Source of the DNA: Flavobacterium sp.
GTDB lineage: Bacteria; Bacteroidota; Bacteroidia; Flavobacteriales; Flavobacteriaceae
Assembly (NCBI GenBank): GCA_025351785.1
Contig: JANXVF010000062.1
Coordinates: 1 to 54,351, forward strand
Length of the DNA: 54,351 nt
Direction: 5' to 3'
Shown here: one piece after another, positions 1 to 8,108 of the stretch
How the letters are laid out: each line of letters starts with the position of its first letter
Position numbering within the stretch: the first letter of the stretch is position 1
Notes under the pieces: generated by a model
Told to the model about the DNA's origin: nothing
The model's database searches: none
Seen by the model: only the letters and a program-made list of their open reading frames with translations
Translations under genes and position numbers: made by a program

Positions 1-1540
1 CTTTTGATAAATCATTATCGATTGAAAAAGTAAAATTATTAGTATTTTCTGTAGTGAAATTTGAAATTTTTCGTCCAATACTATCATACAATTCTATTGT
101 TGCCAATGATAAATTAATGCCTTTTGTGCTTATTGTTAGTAAATCTGTAAATGGATTTGGGGAAATGGAGATATTGTTTTTTAAATCAAAATTGTTGGTC
201 GATAAATTATTTATTTCCAGTCTTGCTAAACAGCCAACATAAACATTATTAGATTGGTTAATTGCACCAGAACATAATAGTTTACCATCATTTTGAATCA
301 AAAAAGAAGAACCAAAAGAACTCGAGCCATTAAAATCGACTGTTTTATAACCTACTGTATTAAAAGTAGTATCAATAGTACCATCTGTATTAAATCTTAT
401 AATCAAAAAATTTGCAATAGAACCTGACGAATCGGGAGTTGCTCCAAAACAAATAATTTTTCCATCAGGCTGGATACTTAAATCATGAACAACATCAAAT
501 AAATTTGTTGTATCACGATTAGTTAAAACAATACCATTATTTCCAAAACTTGTATCATAATTTCCATTTGCTAAAAGTTTAACTAATGGAATATTTGTAA
601 GCTGATTAGTTCCAACAGTATAATTGTGTTCACCAGTAGAAATAATTTTATCATCAGAAGTAATTTTCAAATTATCTAAATAATCTCCAGCTCCAAAGTC
701 AACAATTTTTTGTCCATTATTACCAAAACTTGTATCAAGGACACCATTAGAATTTAGACAAATAAAACCAAAATTACCACCATTGATATTTGATTCATTG
801 ACATTTGTGTAAGCGCCAACAATTATTTTACCTATCGAATTTATTTTAATTGCTACTACTTCATCACTAGATAATCCACTAGAAAAAGGTATAGTATTTG
901 TACCAAAATTGTAGGTGAATTTTCCATTAGTAGCAAAAGAAGTATCTAGTAAACCATTAGATTGGTATCTTACTATTGCTAAATCAGAATTTGGTATACG
1001 AGCAACTCCTCCAATCAAAATCTTCCCATCACTCTGAATCTCCACAGTTCTTGAAGCTTCACCATTAACTGATCCAAAATCGGTAATTGCATATCCATTT
1101 ACTCCAAAAGAAGTATCTAAAGTTCCATTTGGGTTGAATCTGGCTGTTGAAAAATCAGTATTTGTTGTGTTAGGTTGTGTTGAAGCAGTATAATTTCCAG
1201 TAATTATTATTTTATTGTCGCTTTGTATTTTCATCATATTTATTCCTCCAGTTTCAGAAAATAAAATAGAGTTCACAAATCCGTTTGTTCCAAAAGTAGT
1301 ATCAATACTTCCATCAACATTAAAGCGAACCAAATGTATATTTCCTGCAATAGAATAATCAGACAGAAAACAGGAAACTATTTTGCCATCTGATTGTAAT
1401 TGTATAATTTGACTACTTATAATTAAAGGATTTGTAATCTTTCCATTTGTTCCAAAAGTAGTATCCAAAATATAATTTTGAGCCAAAGCACATTGAAAAA
1501 ACATAAACATAAAAGCGATAAAAAATAAAGTATGTTTCAT
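1..1540 (-). CDS. T9SS-secreted delta-60 repeat protein (3' end cut by window edge)
   Basis: Read on the minus strand from the ATG at 1540, the frame stays open to the window edge (513 codons). A signal peptide ends in a hydrophobic run and ALA-QN at about residues 21-23. About seven copies of the delta-60 motif follow (DTTFGTNGK, DTSFGVNGY, DTSFGNNGI and similar), roughly one per 60-65 residues. This family is predicted to form a beta-propeller-like fold. The last ~70 residues (ISISPNPF..., ELYDSIGRKI) are the beginning of a T9SS type A sorting domain, whose final strand lies outside the window. Expected fate is export through Sec and then T9SS to the cell surface or medium. Substrate and function are unknown. 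Confidence 0.85.
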   Translation of the reverse strand, partial: MKHTLFFIAFMFMFFQCALAQNYILDTTFGTNGKITNPLIISSQIIQLQSDGKIVSCFLSDYSIAGNIHLVRFNVDGSIDTTFGTNGFVNSILFSETGGINMMKIQSDNKIIITGNYTASTQPNTTNTDFSTARFNPNGTLDTSFGVNGYAITDFGSVNGEASRTVEIQSDGKILIGGVARIPNSDLAIVRYQSNGLLDTSFATNGKFTYNFGTNTIPFSSGLSSDEVVAIKINSIGKIIVGAYTNVNESNINGGNFGFICLNSNGVLDTSFGNNGQKIVDFGAGDYLDNLKITSDDKIISTGEHNYTVGTNQLTNIPLVKLLANGNYDTSFGNNGIVLTNRDTTNLFDVVHDLSIQPDGKIICFGATPDSSGSIANFLIIRFNTDGTIDTTFNTVGYKTVDFNGSSSFGSSFLIQNDGKLLCSGAINQSNNVYVGCLARLEINNLSTNNFDLKNNISISPNPFTDLLTISTKGINLSLATIELYDSIGRKISNFTTENTNNFTFSIDNDLSK

Positions 1541-1560
1541 AGAAATAAATTTTTACAAAG

Positions 1561-1600
1561 AAAATAAAAAAAATACTTACAAAACGAATTGTAAGTATTT
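1561..1600 (-). terminator. Rho-independent terminator of the E2 gene
   Basis: Stem AAATACTTACAA (1571-1582) pairs perfectly with TTGTAAGTATTT (1589-1600) around the 6-nt loop at 1583-1588. On the minus strand the stem is followed by a U-rich tract (1561-1570). It lies 25 nt past the E2 stop codon and before the delta-60 gene, so it should separate the two minus-strand genes. Confidence 0.75.
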
Positions 1601-1624
1601 TTAAATTTATAATGCTATATTTTC

Positions 1625-2944
1625 CTAATACTCTCTATTCACATCAAAAGCTTCAAGATAATCAGCTACTCGTTTTACAAAACTTCCGCCAAGTGCACCA
1701 TCTACAACTCTGTGGTCATAACTGTGCGACAAGAACATTTTTTGACGAATTCCAATAAAATCACCTTCGGGAGTTTCAATTACTGCTGGCACTTTTCTGA
1801 TAGCACCAAGAGCAAGAATTCCCACTTGTGGTTGGTTGATAATTGGAGTTCCAAATACCGAACCAAAAGTTCCAACGTTTGTAACTGTATAAGTTCCGCC
1901 TTGTGTATCGTCTGGTTTTAGTTTTCCTGCTTTAGCTCTGTTTCCCAAATCGTTAACCGCTTTTGCCATTCCAACCAAGTTCAATTGGTCAGCGTTTTTA
2001 ATAACCGGAACGATTAAATTTCCGTTTGGTAACGCAGCCGCCATTCCTAAATTTATATTTTTCTTTTTGATGATATAATCGCCATCTACCGAAATATTCA
2101 TTCCTGGAAAATCTTTCAATGCTTTAGCAACAGCTTCCATCATAATTGGAGTAAACGTTAGTTTTTCGCCTTCTCGTTTTTCAAAAGCATCTTTTACTTT
2201 AGTTCTCCATTTTACAATATTGGTTACGTCAACTTCTATAAATGATTGCACGTGTGCCGAAGTTTGCACCGAAGCCACCATATAACCTGAAATCAGCTTA
2301 CGCATTCTGTCCATTTCTATAATTTCGTCACCACCATTTACAGAAACCGGAATGGCTTTTGTTGCAGGTTGCGAGTTTCGGGTTTCGGGTTGAAGCACCT
2401 CGGCTACGCTCGTAGTGACAGTTTGAGCGGTATTAGATTTATTTTTTATAAAATTTAAAATATCTTCTTTCGTAACACGACCATCTTTTCCTGAACCTGA
2501 AATACTGTCAAGTTCGGCAACAGAAACTCCTTCTTCTTTAGCAATATTTTTTACTAAGGGCGAAAAGAATTTATCACTTCCTGAAAAATCGGCTGGAGCA
2601 ACAGTTTCTTTAGTTGCTTCAACAGTTTTGGCAACTTCAGTTTTAGCAATTGGCATCTCGACTGCGCTCGATGTGACAGAACTATTTTCTGAGACACTTG
2701 CGGCATCAGTTTCAATTATTGCAATAGTTTGACCTACTTGAACCAAATCGTCTTTACCAAAAAGTTTCTCTACCAAAATTCCCGAAACTTCGCTTGGCAC
2801 TTCACTATCAACTTTGTCGGTAGCAATTTCTAGAACGGCTTCGTCCATTTCTATTGTATCGCCAACCTCTTTAAGCCAATTTGTTATGGTAGCTTCTGCT
2901 ACACTTTCGCCCATTTTTGGTAATTTCAATTCAAACTTTGCCAT
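1625..2944 (-). CDS. 2-oxoacid dehydrogenase E2 (dihydrolipoyl acyltransferase)
   Basis: The core E2 of a pyruvate/branched-chain 2-oxoacid dehydrogenase complex transfers the acyl group from lipoamide to CoA. Domains in order: one lipoyl domain (residues 1-78, lipoylated K44 in ATDKVDSEV), a first linker, the peripheral-subunit-binding domain (about 126-166), a second linker, and the catalytic domain (about 205-439) with the HxxxDG active site (H411, D415, G416). The N-terminus (LPKMGESVAEATI) resembles the branched-chain/pyruvate type more than the 2-oxoglutarate type, but I cannot assign the substrate. No E1 or E3 gene is adjacent. Both linkers contain repeat-derived codons (residues 89-97 and 175-195), described separately. 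Confidence 0.93.
   Translation of the reverse strand: MAKFELKLPKMGESVAEATITNWLKEVGDTIEMDEAVLEIATDKVDSEVPSEVSGILVEKLFGKDDLVQVGQTIAIIETDAASVSENSSVTSSAVEMPIAKTEVAKTVEATKETVAPADFSGSDKFFSPLVKNIAKEEGVSVAELDSISGSGKDGRVTKEDILNFIKNKSNTAQTVTTSVAEVLQPETRNSQPATKAIPVSVNGGDEIIEMDRMRKLISGYMVASVQTSAHVQSFIEVDVTNIVKWRTKVKDAFEKREGEKLTFTPIMMEAVAKALKDFPGMNISVDGDYIIKKKNINLGMAAALPNGNLIVPVIKNADQLNLVGMAKAVNDLGNRAKAGKLKPDDTQGGTYTVTNVGTFGSVFGTPIINQPQVGILALGAIRKVPAVIETPEGDFIGIRQKMFLSHSYDHRVVDGALGGSFVKRVADYLEAFDVNREY
2361..2395. repeat. Five heptanucleotide repeats inside the E2 gene
   Basis: Five 7-nt units in perfect phase, each beginning GTT (units include GTTGCAG, GTTTCGG twice, GTTGAAG), lie within the E2 reading frame and encode the linker around PETRNSQPA. 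They abut the palindromic repeat at 2396-2421. Confidence 0.7.
2396..2421. repeat. REP-like palindromic repeat, copy 1, in E2 coding sequence
   Basis: A 26-bp G+C-rich segment centred on CTCGGCTACGCTCG. It matches 2654-2679 at 21 of 26 positions and encodes TVTTSVAEV (E2 residues 175-183) in the linker between the subunit-binding and catalytic domains. Confidence 0.65.
2654..2679. repeat. REP-like palindromic repeat, copy 2, in E2 coding sequence
   Basis: A 26-bp segment centred on CTCGACTGCGCTCGA, read in the same orientation and reading frame as the copy at 2396-2421. It encodes SVTSSAVEM (E2 residues 89-97) in the linker between the lipoyl and subunit-binding domains. Confidence 0.65.
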
Positions 2945-3020
2945 ATCTTTAAACTAAAGTAGTGTTTTTTTATAATGTTTGCAAAATTAGTAATTTAATC
3001 TTCATTTTGTAATGAATATA

Positions 3021-4148
3021 CTAATTTTTTAGTTGTATAATTTCGCCTCTATCAATTGAATTATTGCTTCCAATGAAAAAATTTGAACTCGGTATATAAT
3101 TTTTAAATGTTAAATTTTTGCTTTTGTTAGAATTCATAAAATCAATAATTTCCTTGTAATTAAATGATTTTGTGTCAAAAATGATTTCAATATTCAAATT
3201 TACTTCATTTTTAAATTCCGATAAATTATTTAAAATTATCGTTTCTTTTGTCAAATTTAATTGTAATTCTTCTTTTGAAAAAATAATGTATTTATTAATT
3301 TCTCTCTTAGTAAATTTGGATTGATTTTTCTTTGTAAATGAAAATAATAAAGCTCCGATTTCCATTAAAACATCGAATAAAATCGACTTTTTAAAATGCT
3401 TTTTATAAAAAAATTGCATTGCTTCTTGAAAGCGTTTCATATACTTTTGGTCACGAATAGTACTTTCGCCTTTATAATGAATTGCTGTTGTTTCATGGAA
3501 ATAATAATTGTGTTTTCCTTTTTGCAACGCCATGTAACTCAAATCTATATCATCTGAATACATAAAACAATTTTCGTCAAAACCACCGATTTCGTTATAT
3601 AAATCACGTTTGATTATCATAAAAGCACCTACCAAAATATCAACTTTTCCCGATTGATTTTGGGTTAAATGCTGGGCGTAATATTTACCAAATAGATTTG
3701 AAATTTTATACAATCCAAAAATTTTGGTAAATGCAACCCAAGGAGTTGGCACACCGCGTTTAGATTCGGGTAAAAAATTTCCTGTTCCGTCGATTAATTT
3801 GCAACCGATTATTCCTGCTTTGGATGAGATTTCTTCGTGCATCGCAATGATTTTATGGAATGTATCTTCGGCAACAACTGTGTCTGGATTTAAAATACAA
3901 ATATATTCGCCTTTGGCTTGAGCAACTCCAATATTATTTCCTTTAGAGAAACCAAAATTTTCTTTGTTTTCAATGAGTTTTACGTTAGGAAACAATTCTT
4001 TCATCATTGCACAACTATCGTCAGATGAGTTGTTGTCGATTACAATAATTTCGCCGTCAATGGTTGAAAGTGCTTTTTGAACACTTAGCACACATTGTTC
4101 TAAAAAATAGCGCACATTATAATTAAGTATGATGACAGATAGTTGCAT
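3021..4148 (-). CDS. Glycosyltransferase family 2
   Basis: A GT-A fold glycosyltransferase of the rhamnosyltransferase/WbbL-like type, expected to add a sugar from a nucleotide donor to a surface glycan on the cytoplasmic side. Visible motifs: N-terminal VIILNYN, VIDNNSSDDS (donor binding), ENFGFSKGNNIG, LNPDTVV (DxD-like), and the acceptor-site region GGFDENCFMYSDDIDLSYM. The C-terminal ~100 residues are unrelated to the catalytic core and have no clear membrane segment. The ATG at 4148 is preceded by a TATATTTG box only 4 nt upstream, so the mRNA may be leaderless. It is divergent from the ABC-F gene with 39 bp between the chosen starts. Acceptor unknown. Confidence 0.88.
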   Translation of the reverse strand: MQLSVIILNYNVRYFLEQCVLSVQKALSTIDGEIIVIDNNSSDDSCAMMKELFPNVKLIENKENFGFSKGNNIGVAQAKGEYICILNPDTVVAEDTFHKIIAMHEEISSKAGIIGCKLIDGTGNFLPESKRGVPTPWVAFTKIFGLYKISNLFGKYYAQHLTQNQSGKVDILVGAFMIIKRDLYNEIGGFDENCFMYSDDIDLSYMALQKGKHNYYFHETTAIHYKGESTIRDQKYMKRFQEAMQFFYKKHFKKSILFDVLMEIGALLFSFTKKNQSKFTKREINKYIIFSKEELQLNLTKETIILNNLSEFKNEVNLNIEIIFDTKSFNYKEIIDFMNSNKSKNLTFKNYIPSSNFFIGSNNSIDRGEIIQLKN

Positions 4149-4171
4149 GTGACAAATATAATCTACTTTTG
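4143..4171 (+). promoter_or_regulatory. Promoter of the ABC-F gene (TTG-N18-TACTTTTG)
   Basis: TTG at 4143-4145, an 18-nt spacer and TACTTTTG at 4164-4171 match the Bacteroidetes -33/-7 pattern. The predicted transcript would begin near 4177, which excludes the upstream in-frame TTG at 4143 as a start codon and supports GTG at 4188. Confidence 0.6.
4153..4160 (-). promoter_or_regulatory. -7 box of the GT2 gene, overlapping the divergent promoter
   Basis: TATATTTG on the minus strand, 4 nt before the ATG at 4148. It lies inside the spacer of the plus-strand promoter at 4143-4171. No convincing -33 element is visible at standard spacing. Confidence 0.5.
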
Positions 4172-4187
4172 CAAAAAAAATACACTT

Positions 4188-6047
4188 GTGAATTACCTTT
4201 CAGTTGAAAATATATCAAAATCATTTGGTGAACGAACCTTGTTTAAAGACGTTTCATTCGGAATTAACAAAGATCAAAAAATAGCTTTTATTGCCAAAAA
4301 TGGTTCGGGCAAAACGTGCATTATGAAAATTATAAATGGTGATGATGAGCCAGATTCTGGGCAAGTAGTCATTAGAAAAGATATAAAAATGGCGTTTTTG
4401 AGCCAAGTGCCACAACTGCAGGACGAACTTACTATTGAGGAAAGTATTTTTGCTAGTGATAACGAAATTCTACACGTTATAGAGCGTTATGAAAAAGCAA
4501 TTGAAAATCCTAATGATGCTGATGCTTATGCAAAAGCATTTGAAGATATGGACAGATTTGATGCATGGGATTTTGAAAATCAATTTAAACAAATTTTATT
4601 TAAATTAAAATTGGAAGATTTTAAATTGAAAGTAAAAAATCTTTCTGGCGGGCAAAAAAAACGACTTTCGCTGGCTATAATTTTAATAAATAAACCCGAT
4701 TTGTTAATTCTTGACGAACCAACCAATCATCTTGATTTAGAGATGATTGAATGGCTAGAAAGTTATTTTGCTAAAGAAAATATTACGCTTTTTATGGTAA
4801 CTCACGATCGATTTTTTTTAGAACGCGTGTGCAACGAAATCATTGAATTGGATAACGGAAAATTATATACTTACAAAGGAAATTATTCATATTATTTAGA
4901 AAAAAAAGAAGAACGATTAACTAGCGAAAATGCCAGTGTAGACAAGGCTCAAAATCTTTTTGTAAAAGAATTGGCATGGATGCGTCGACAGCCAAAAGCG
5001 CGAACTACAAAATCAAAATCGCGACAAGATGATTTTTATATAATAAAAGAAAAAGCAGAAAGCAGACGAAAGGAAAACAAGGTAGAACTCGAAATTAATA
5101 TGGAACGAATGGGGAGCAAGATTATTGAGCTTCATAAAATTTCTAAAAAGTTTGGAGAAAAAGTAATTTTAAACAACTTTAGTTTTGATTTTCAGCGTGG
5201 TGCACGAATAGGAATAATTGGTAAAAACGGAACAGGAAAATCTACTTTCTTAAACTTACTCACCCAAACAATAAAAGCAGATGCTGGCAAAGTTGTAGTT
5301 GGAGAAACAATAAAAATAGGGTATTATACACAAAGCGGCATCAACCCAAAACCCGGACAACGTGTTATTGATATTATTAAAGAATATGGTGAATATATTC
5401 CGCTTGCAAAAGGCAGATTAATTTCGGCAAGTCAGCTTTTGGAACGGTTTTTATTTGACAGCAAAAAGCAATATGATTTTGTTGAAAAACTTTCTGGTGG
5501 CGAGTTGAAACGCTTGTATTTATGCACGGTTTTGATTCAGAATCCAAATTTTTTAATTTTGGATGAACCTACAAACGATTTAGATATTATAACTTTAAAC
5601 GTTTTAGAAAGTTTCTTACTCGATTATCCAGGATGTTTATTAGTAGTATCGCACGATAGATATTTTATGGACAAAATTGTAGACGATTTATTTGTGTTTC
5701 GTGGCGAAGGAATTGTAGAGAATTTTCCTGGGAATTATTCTGATTTTAGAGCCTATGAAGATTCGATTGAACCAGCAAATAAAGATGATAACAAAGAAAA
5801 AAACAATTGGAAACAAACCAAAACTATTTCATCTGGATTAGAATTTAACGAGCAAAAAGAATTTAATAGAATAGAAAAAGAAATTAAAGATTTAGAACAT
5901 CAAAAGAAACAAATTGAACAATTATTTAGCGACGGAAAAGTTGCAGATAAAGATATTGAAGCAAGAGCTAATGAATTGCAGAAAATCATAAAAACAATAG
6001 AAGAAAAAGAAGAACGTTGGTTTGAGCTTTCTTCTAAAATGGAATAG
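4188..6047 (+). CDS. ABC-F family ATPase, Uup-like
   Basis: A soluble twin-ATPase ABC-F protein of 619 residues with no membrane segments. ABC-F proteins act on the ribosome; Uup-type members have a C-terminal coiled coil. The first ATPase domain has Walker A AKNGSGKT (Ala where Gly is usual), signature LSGGQKKR and Walker B LLILDEPTNHLD. The second has GKNGTGKS, LSGGELKR and FLILDEPTNDLD. A basic linker (MRRQPKARTTKSKSR) joins them, and the last ~80 residues (FNRIEKEIKDLEHQKKQIEQ) form a coiled coil. GTG at 4188 is chosen because it gives the family N-terminus (NYLSVENISKSFGER) and follows the promoter. The frame is open upstream to a TTG at 4143, which lies within the promoter. Confidence 0.92.
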   Translation: MNYLSVENISKSFGERTLFKDVSFGINKDQKIAFIAKNGSGKTCIMKIINGDDEPDSGQVVIRKDIKMAFLSQVPQLQDELTIEESIFASDNEILHVIERYEKAIENPNDADAYAKAFEDMDRFDAWDFENQFKQILFKLKLEDFKLKVKNLSGGQKKRLSLAIILINKPDLLILDEPTNHLDLEMIEWLESYFAKENITLFMVTHDRFFLERVCNEIIELDNGKLYTYKGNYSYYLEKKEERLTSENASVDKAQNLFVKELAWMRRQPKARTTKSKSRQDDFYIIKEKAESRRKENKVELEINMERMGSKIIELHKISKKFGEKVILNNFSFDFQRGARIGIIGKNGTGKSTFLNLLTQTIKADAGKVVVGETIKIGYYTQSGINPKPGQRVIDIIKEYGEYIPLAKGRLISASQLLERFLFDSKKQYDFVEKLSGGELKRLYLCTVLIQNPNFLILDEPTNDLDIITLNVLESFLLDYPGCLLVVSHDRYFMDKIVDDLFVFRGEGIVENFPGNYSDFRAYEDSIEPANKDDNKEKNNWKQTKTISSGLEFNEQKEFNRIEKEIKDLEHQKKQIEQLFSDGKVADKDIEARANELQKIIKTIEEKEERWFELSSKME

Positions 6048-6050
6048 AAA

Positions 6051-6155
6051 AAGTAATTAGTAATTATTGAATAGTAATTAGTGAATAGTAATTAGTAAAT
6101 AGTAATTAGTGAATAGTAATTAGTAATTAGTGAATAGTAATTGGTGAATAGTAAG
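6051..6155. repeat. Array of 15 heptanucleotides (consensus TAGTRAW)
   Basis: Fifteen consecutive 7-nt units in unbroken phase, mostly TAGTAAT alternating with TAGTGAA, fill the gap between the ABC-F and methyltransferase genes. The following segment (6170-6182) contains CTATTCACTAAT, an inverted copy of the unit pair, so the end could fold back on the array. The units contain TAG, TAA and TGA, so every plus-strand frame is closed. Confidence 0.9.
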
Positions 6156-6191
6156 ACTAGTTACTGGACACTATTCACTAATCAGTAGAAA

Positions 6192-6971
6192 ATGATATTT
6201 CAAATAAAATCATATTTAAAATTCCTCTGGAACTCCAAAAATAAACACGGTGTGCATTCTCCATTTGTATATGACTTGGTTACAAAATGTTTTTATGATA
6301 AAAGTGATTATCCCGAATATCAAATTTTAAAAAATTATAGAAATTCACTTATAGAAAACAAAAATACCATTGAAGTAACAGATTTTGGTGCTGGTTCACA
6401 AGTTTTTAAATCAAATGTAAGAGCCTTAAACCAGATTGCTAAAAACGCTGGAATATCTCCAAAAAGAGCCGAATTATTATTCAGAATTGTAAATTATTTT
6501 AAACCCAAAACCATTTTAGAAATTGGAACATCATTGGGACTAGCAACTTCGGCATTAGCTTTAGGAAATAAAAATGCAAAAATTATTACACTAGAAGGAT
6601 GTCCAAATACAATAGTAATTGCAAAAAATCAATGTCAATTACAAAATCTAACTAATATTGAATTTGTAAATACAAAATTCGACGATTATCTAAAATCTTT
6701 CGACTTTAGACTTTCGACCTTCGACCTAATTTACTTTGATGGCAATCATTCTAAAAAAGCAACTTTAGAATATTTTAAATTAGTACTTCCAACTATTTCA
6801 AACGATTCTGTTTGGATTTTTGATGATATACATTGGAATGATGATATGGAACGAGCTTGGGAAATTATAAAAAATCATCCAACAGCTACCATTACAATTG
6901 ATACTTTTCAATGGGGAATTATTTTTTTTAGAAAAGAACAATTGAAACAGCATTTTGTGATAAGGGTTTAA
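6192..6971 (+). CDS. Class I SAM-dependent methyltransferase
   Basis: A 259-residue Rossmann-fold methyltransferase. SAM motif I is ILEIGTSLGLAT (about residues 112-123), followed by an acidic strand end (IITLEG) and motif FDLIYFDGNH, then WIFDDIHWNDDM. This pattern resembles O-methyltransferases of the MT_24/catechol-type family. The N-terminal ~100 residues are a conserved extension (NSKNKHGVHSPFVYDLV), and the protein is predicted to be cytosolic. Four heptanucleotide repeats (6697-6724) lie inside the gene and encode SFDFRLSTFD just before the FDLIYFDG strand. Substrate unknown. Confidence 0.82.
   Translation: MIFQIKSYLKFLWNSKNKHGVHSPFVYDLVTKCFYDKSDYPEYQILKNYRNSLIENKNTIEVTDFGAGSQVFKSNVRALNQIAKNAGISPKRAELLFRIVNYFKPKTILEIGTSLGLATSALALGNKNAKIITLEGCPNTIVIAKNQCQLQNLTNIEFVNTKFDDYLKSFDFRLSTFDLIYFDGNHSKKATLEYFKLVLPTISNDSVWIFDDIHWNDDMERAWEIIKNHPTATITIDTFQWGIIFFRKEQLKQHFVIRV
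6697..6724. repeat. Four heptanucleotide repeats inside the methyltransferase gene
   Basis: CTTTCGA, CTTTAGA, CTTTCGA, CCTTCGA in perfect 7-nt phase. The reading frame passes through them. The motif differs from the arrays at 2361-2395 and 6051-6155 but has the same period. Confidence 0.75.
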
Positions 6972-6994
6972 AATTCTCAAAATAGAAAATCTTA

Positions 6995-7999
6995 TTATTC
7001 AATCACTACTTTTTGTGAAAATTTAATATTATTTTCATCGGTAATTTCAACAACATACAAACCAGCAGTTTGAATTGGATTTATATGAATTTGATTTTCA
7101 TTTTCTAACATAAAAATTGTTTTCGATTCGATTAAATTTCCAGAAATACCATAAATTTTTAAATTACAATTTTCAATTGATTTATTTGATTTAATTAAAA
7201 GAATTCCTTTAGACATTTGTGATGAAACTAGTGCAAAATTTGGTTTATCATATTGATTTGTACCAAGTATTAAGCCAGTCCAAGATTTTGCAACACTAAT
7301 CAATCCAGCTCTTCCAGTAGGAATAGAATTAGTATTTTGTCTGAAATTTAATCTATCAATATTTCCGGTTGCATCTGTACCTGCGCTTGTTGAAACATCT
7401 GCTACTGCAGGCACTCCGTTTGCAATAACAGGATCAACATATAAAGATACTAAATCATCTGTTGTGCCAGAAAGTTGAGAATATTTAAAAATGAATAAAT
7501 GATCTTGAGAAAATGCATAAGTATTTGTTGAATAAGTAGTTGCACCACTTGCTTTGCTAACTCCAATTACAAATGTACTTGCAGTAACTGTTTTTATATA
7601 CATTCTAAATGCAACATTAAAGGCAGAACCACTCAAAACCCTAAAAGAATCATTTGGACTTGTGGCGGCACTTGTAAGATTTACCATAAATCCTAAATAA
7701 GTTATGCCAGTTTGAGCAGTAAATAATCTGCCACAACTATCTTTATCATTAGTTAGCTCAAGTGAATTTGGACTCGAACCATAATTTAAATAATTAAATC
7801 CTTGGTTTAAAACAATTGCATTTGTGCATATTGCACCAGCACAACTGCCACCACCACCTAAAGCAGTATTGTTTGACCACGCACCTTGCCCACTAAGTTG
7901 AGTTCCTGTATTGTAAGATGCTAGATTATCTTGAAAAACATTTTGAGAATAGAAAATATTGAACGTTATTAATGTAATAAAAAGTAAAAAATTTTTCAT
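6995..7999 (-). CDS. T9SS-secreted protein of unknown function
   Basis: A 334-residue secreted protein. It has a signal peptide (residues 1-18, ending FYSQ) and a Ser/Thr/Asn-rich central region with few charged residues (about 20-255), probably a beta-sandwich; cysteines occur in GGGGSCAGAICTNA and KDSCGR. The C-terminal ~75 residues (NCNLKIYGISGNLIESK, GLYVVEITDENNIKFSQKVVIE) are a T9SS type A sorting domain. It ends 23 nt from the convergent methyltransferase gene. I recognise no catalytic motif, and an adhesin-like or lectin-like role is only a guess. Confidence 0.8.
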   Translation of the reverse strand: MKNFLLFITLITFNIFYSQNVFQDNLASYNTGTQLSGQGAWSNNTALGGGGSCAGAICTNAIVLNQGFNYLNYGSSPNSLELTNDKDSCGRLFTAQTGITYLGFMVNLTSAATSPNDSFRVLSGSAFNVAFRMYIKTVTASTFVIGVSKASGATTYSTNTYAFSQDHLFIFKYSQLSGTTDDLVSLYVDPVIANGVPAVADVSTSAGTDATGNIDRLNFRQNTNSIPTGRAGLISVAKSWTGLILGTNQYDKPNFALVSSQMSKGILLIKSNKSIENCNLKIYGISGNLIESKTIFMLENENQIHINPIQTAGLYVVEITDENNIKFSQKVVIE

Positions 8000-8108
8000 A
8001 TGTTAGATTATTAATTATTTAGATTTAGTAAATGTAAAAAATATAGTTCAATAAAATAAATTTTAAGTTTGGATAACTTACAGTTACATTTGTGCAATAT
8101 TAAAAAAA

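Noticed and set aside
4188..6047. Ala instead of Gly at the first Walker A position of the ABC-F protein as an inactivating change
   Set aside because: The rest of the P-loop (NGSGKT) and all other ATPase motifs are intact, so activity is not clearly affected.
6051..6155. CRISPR-like array
   Set aside because: Units are 7 nt with no unique spacers, so it is a simple tandem array.
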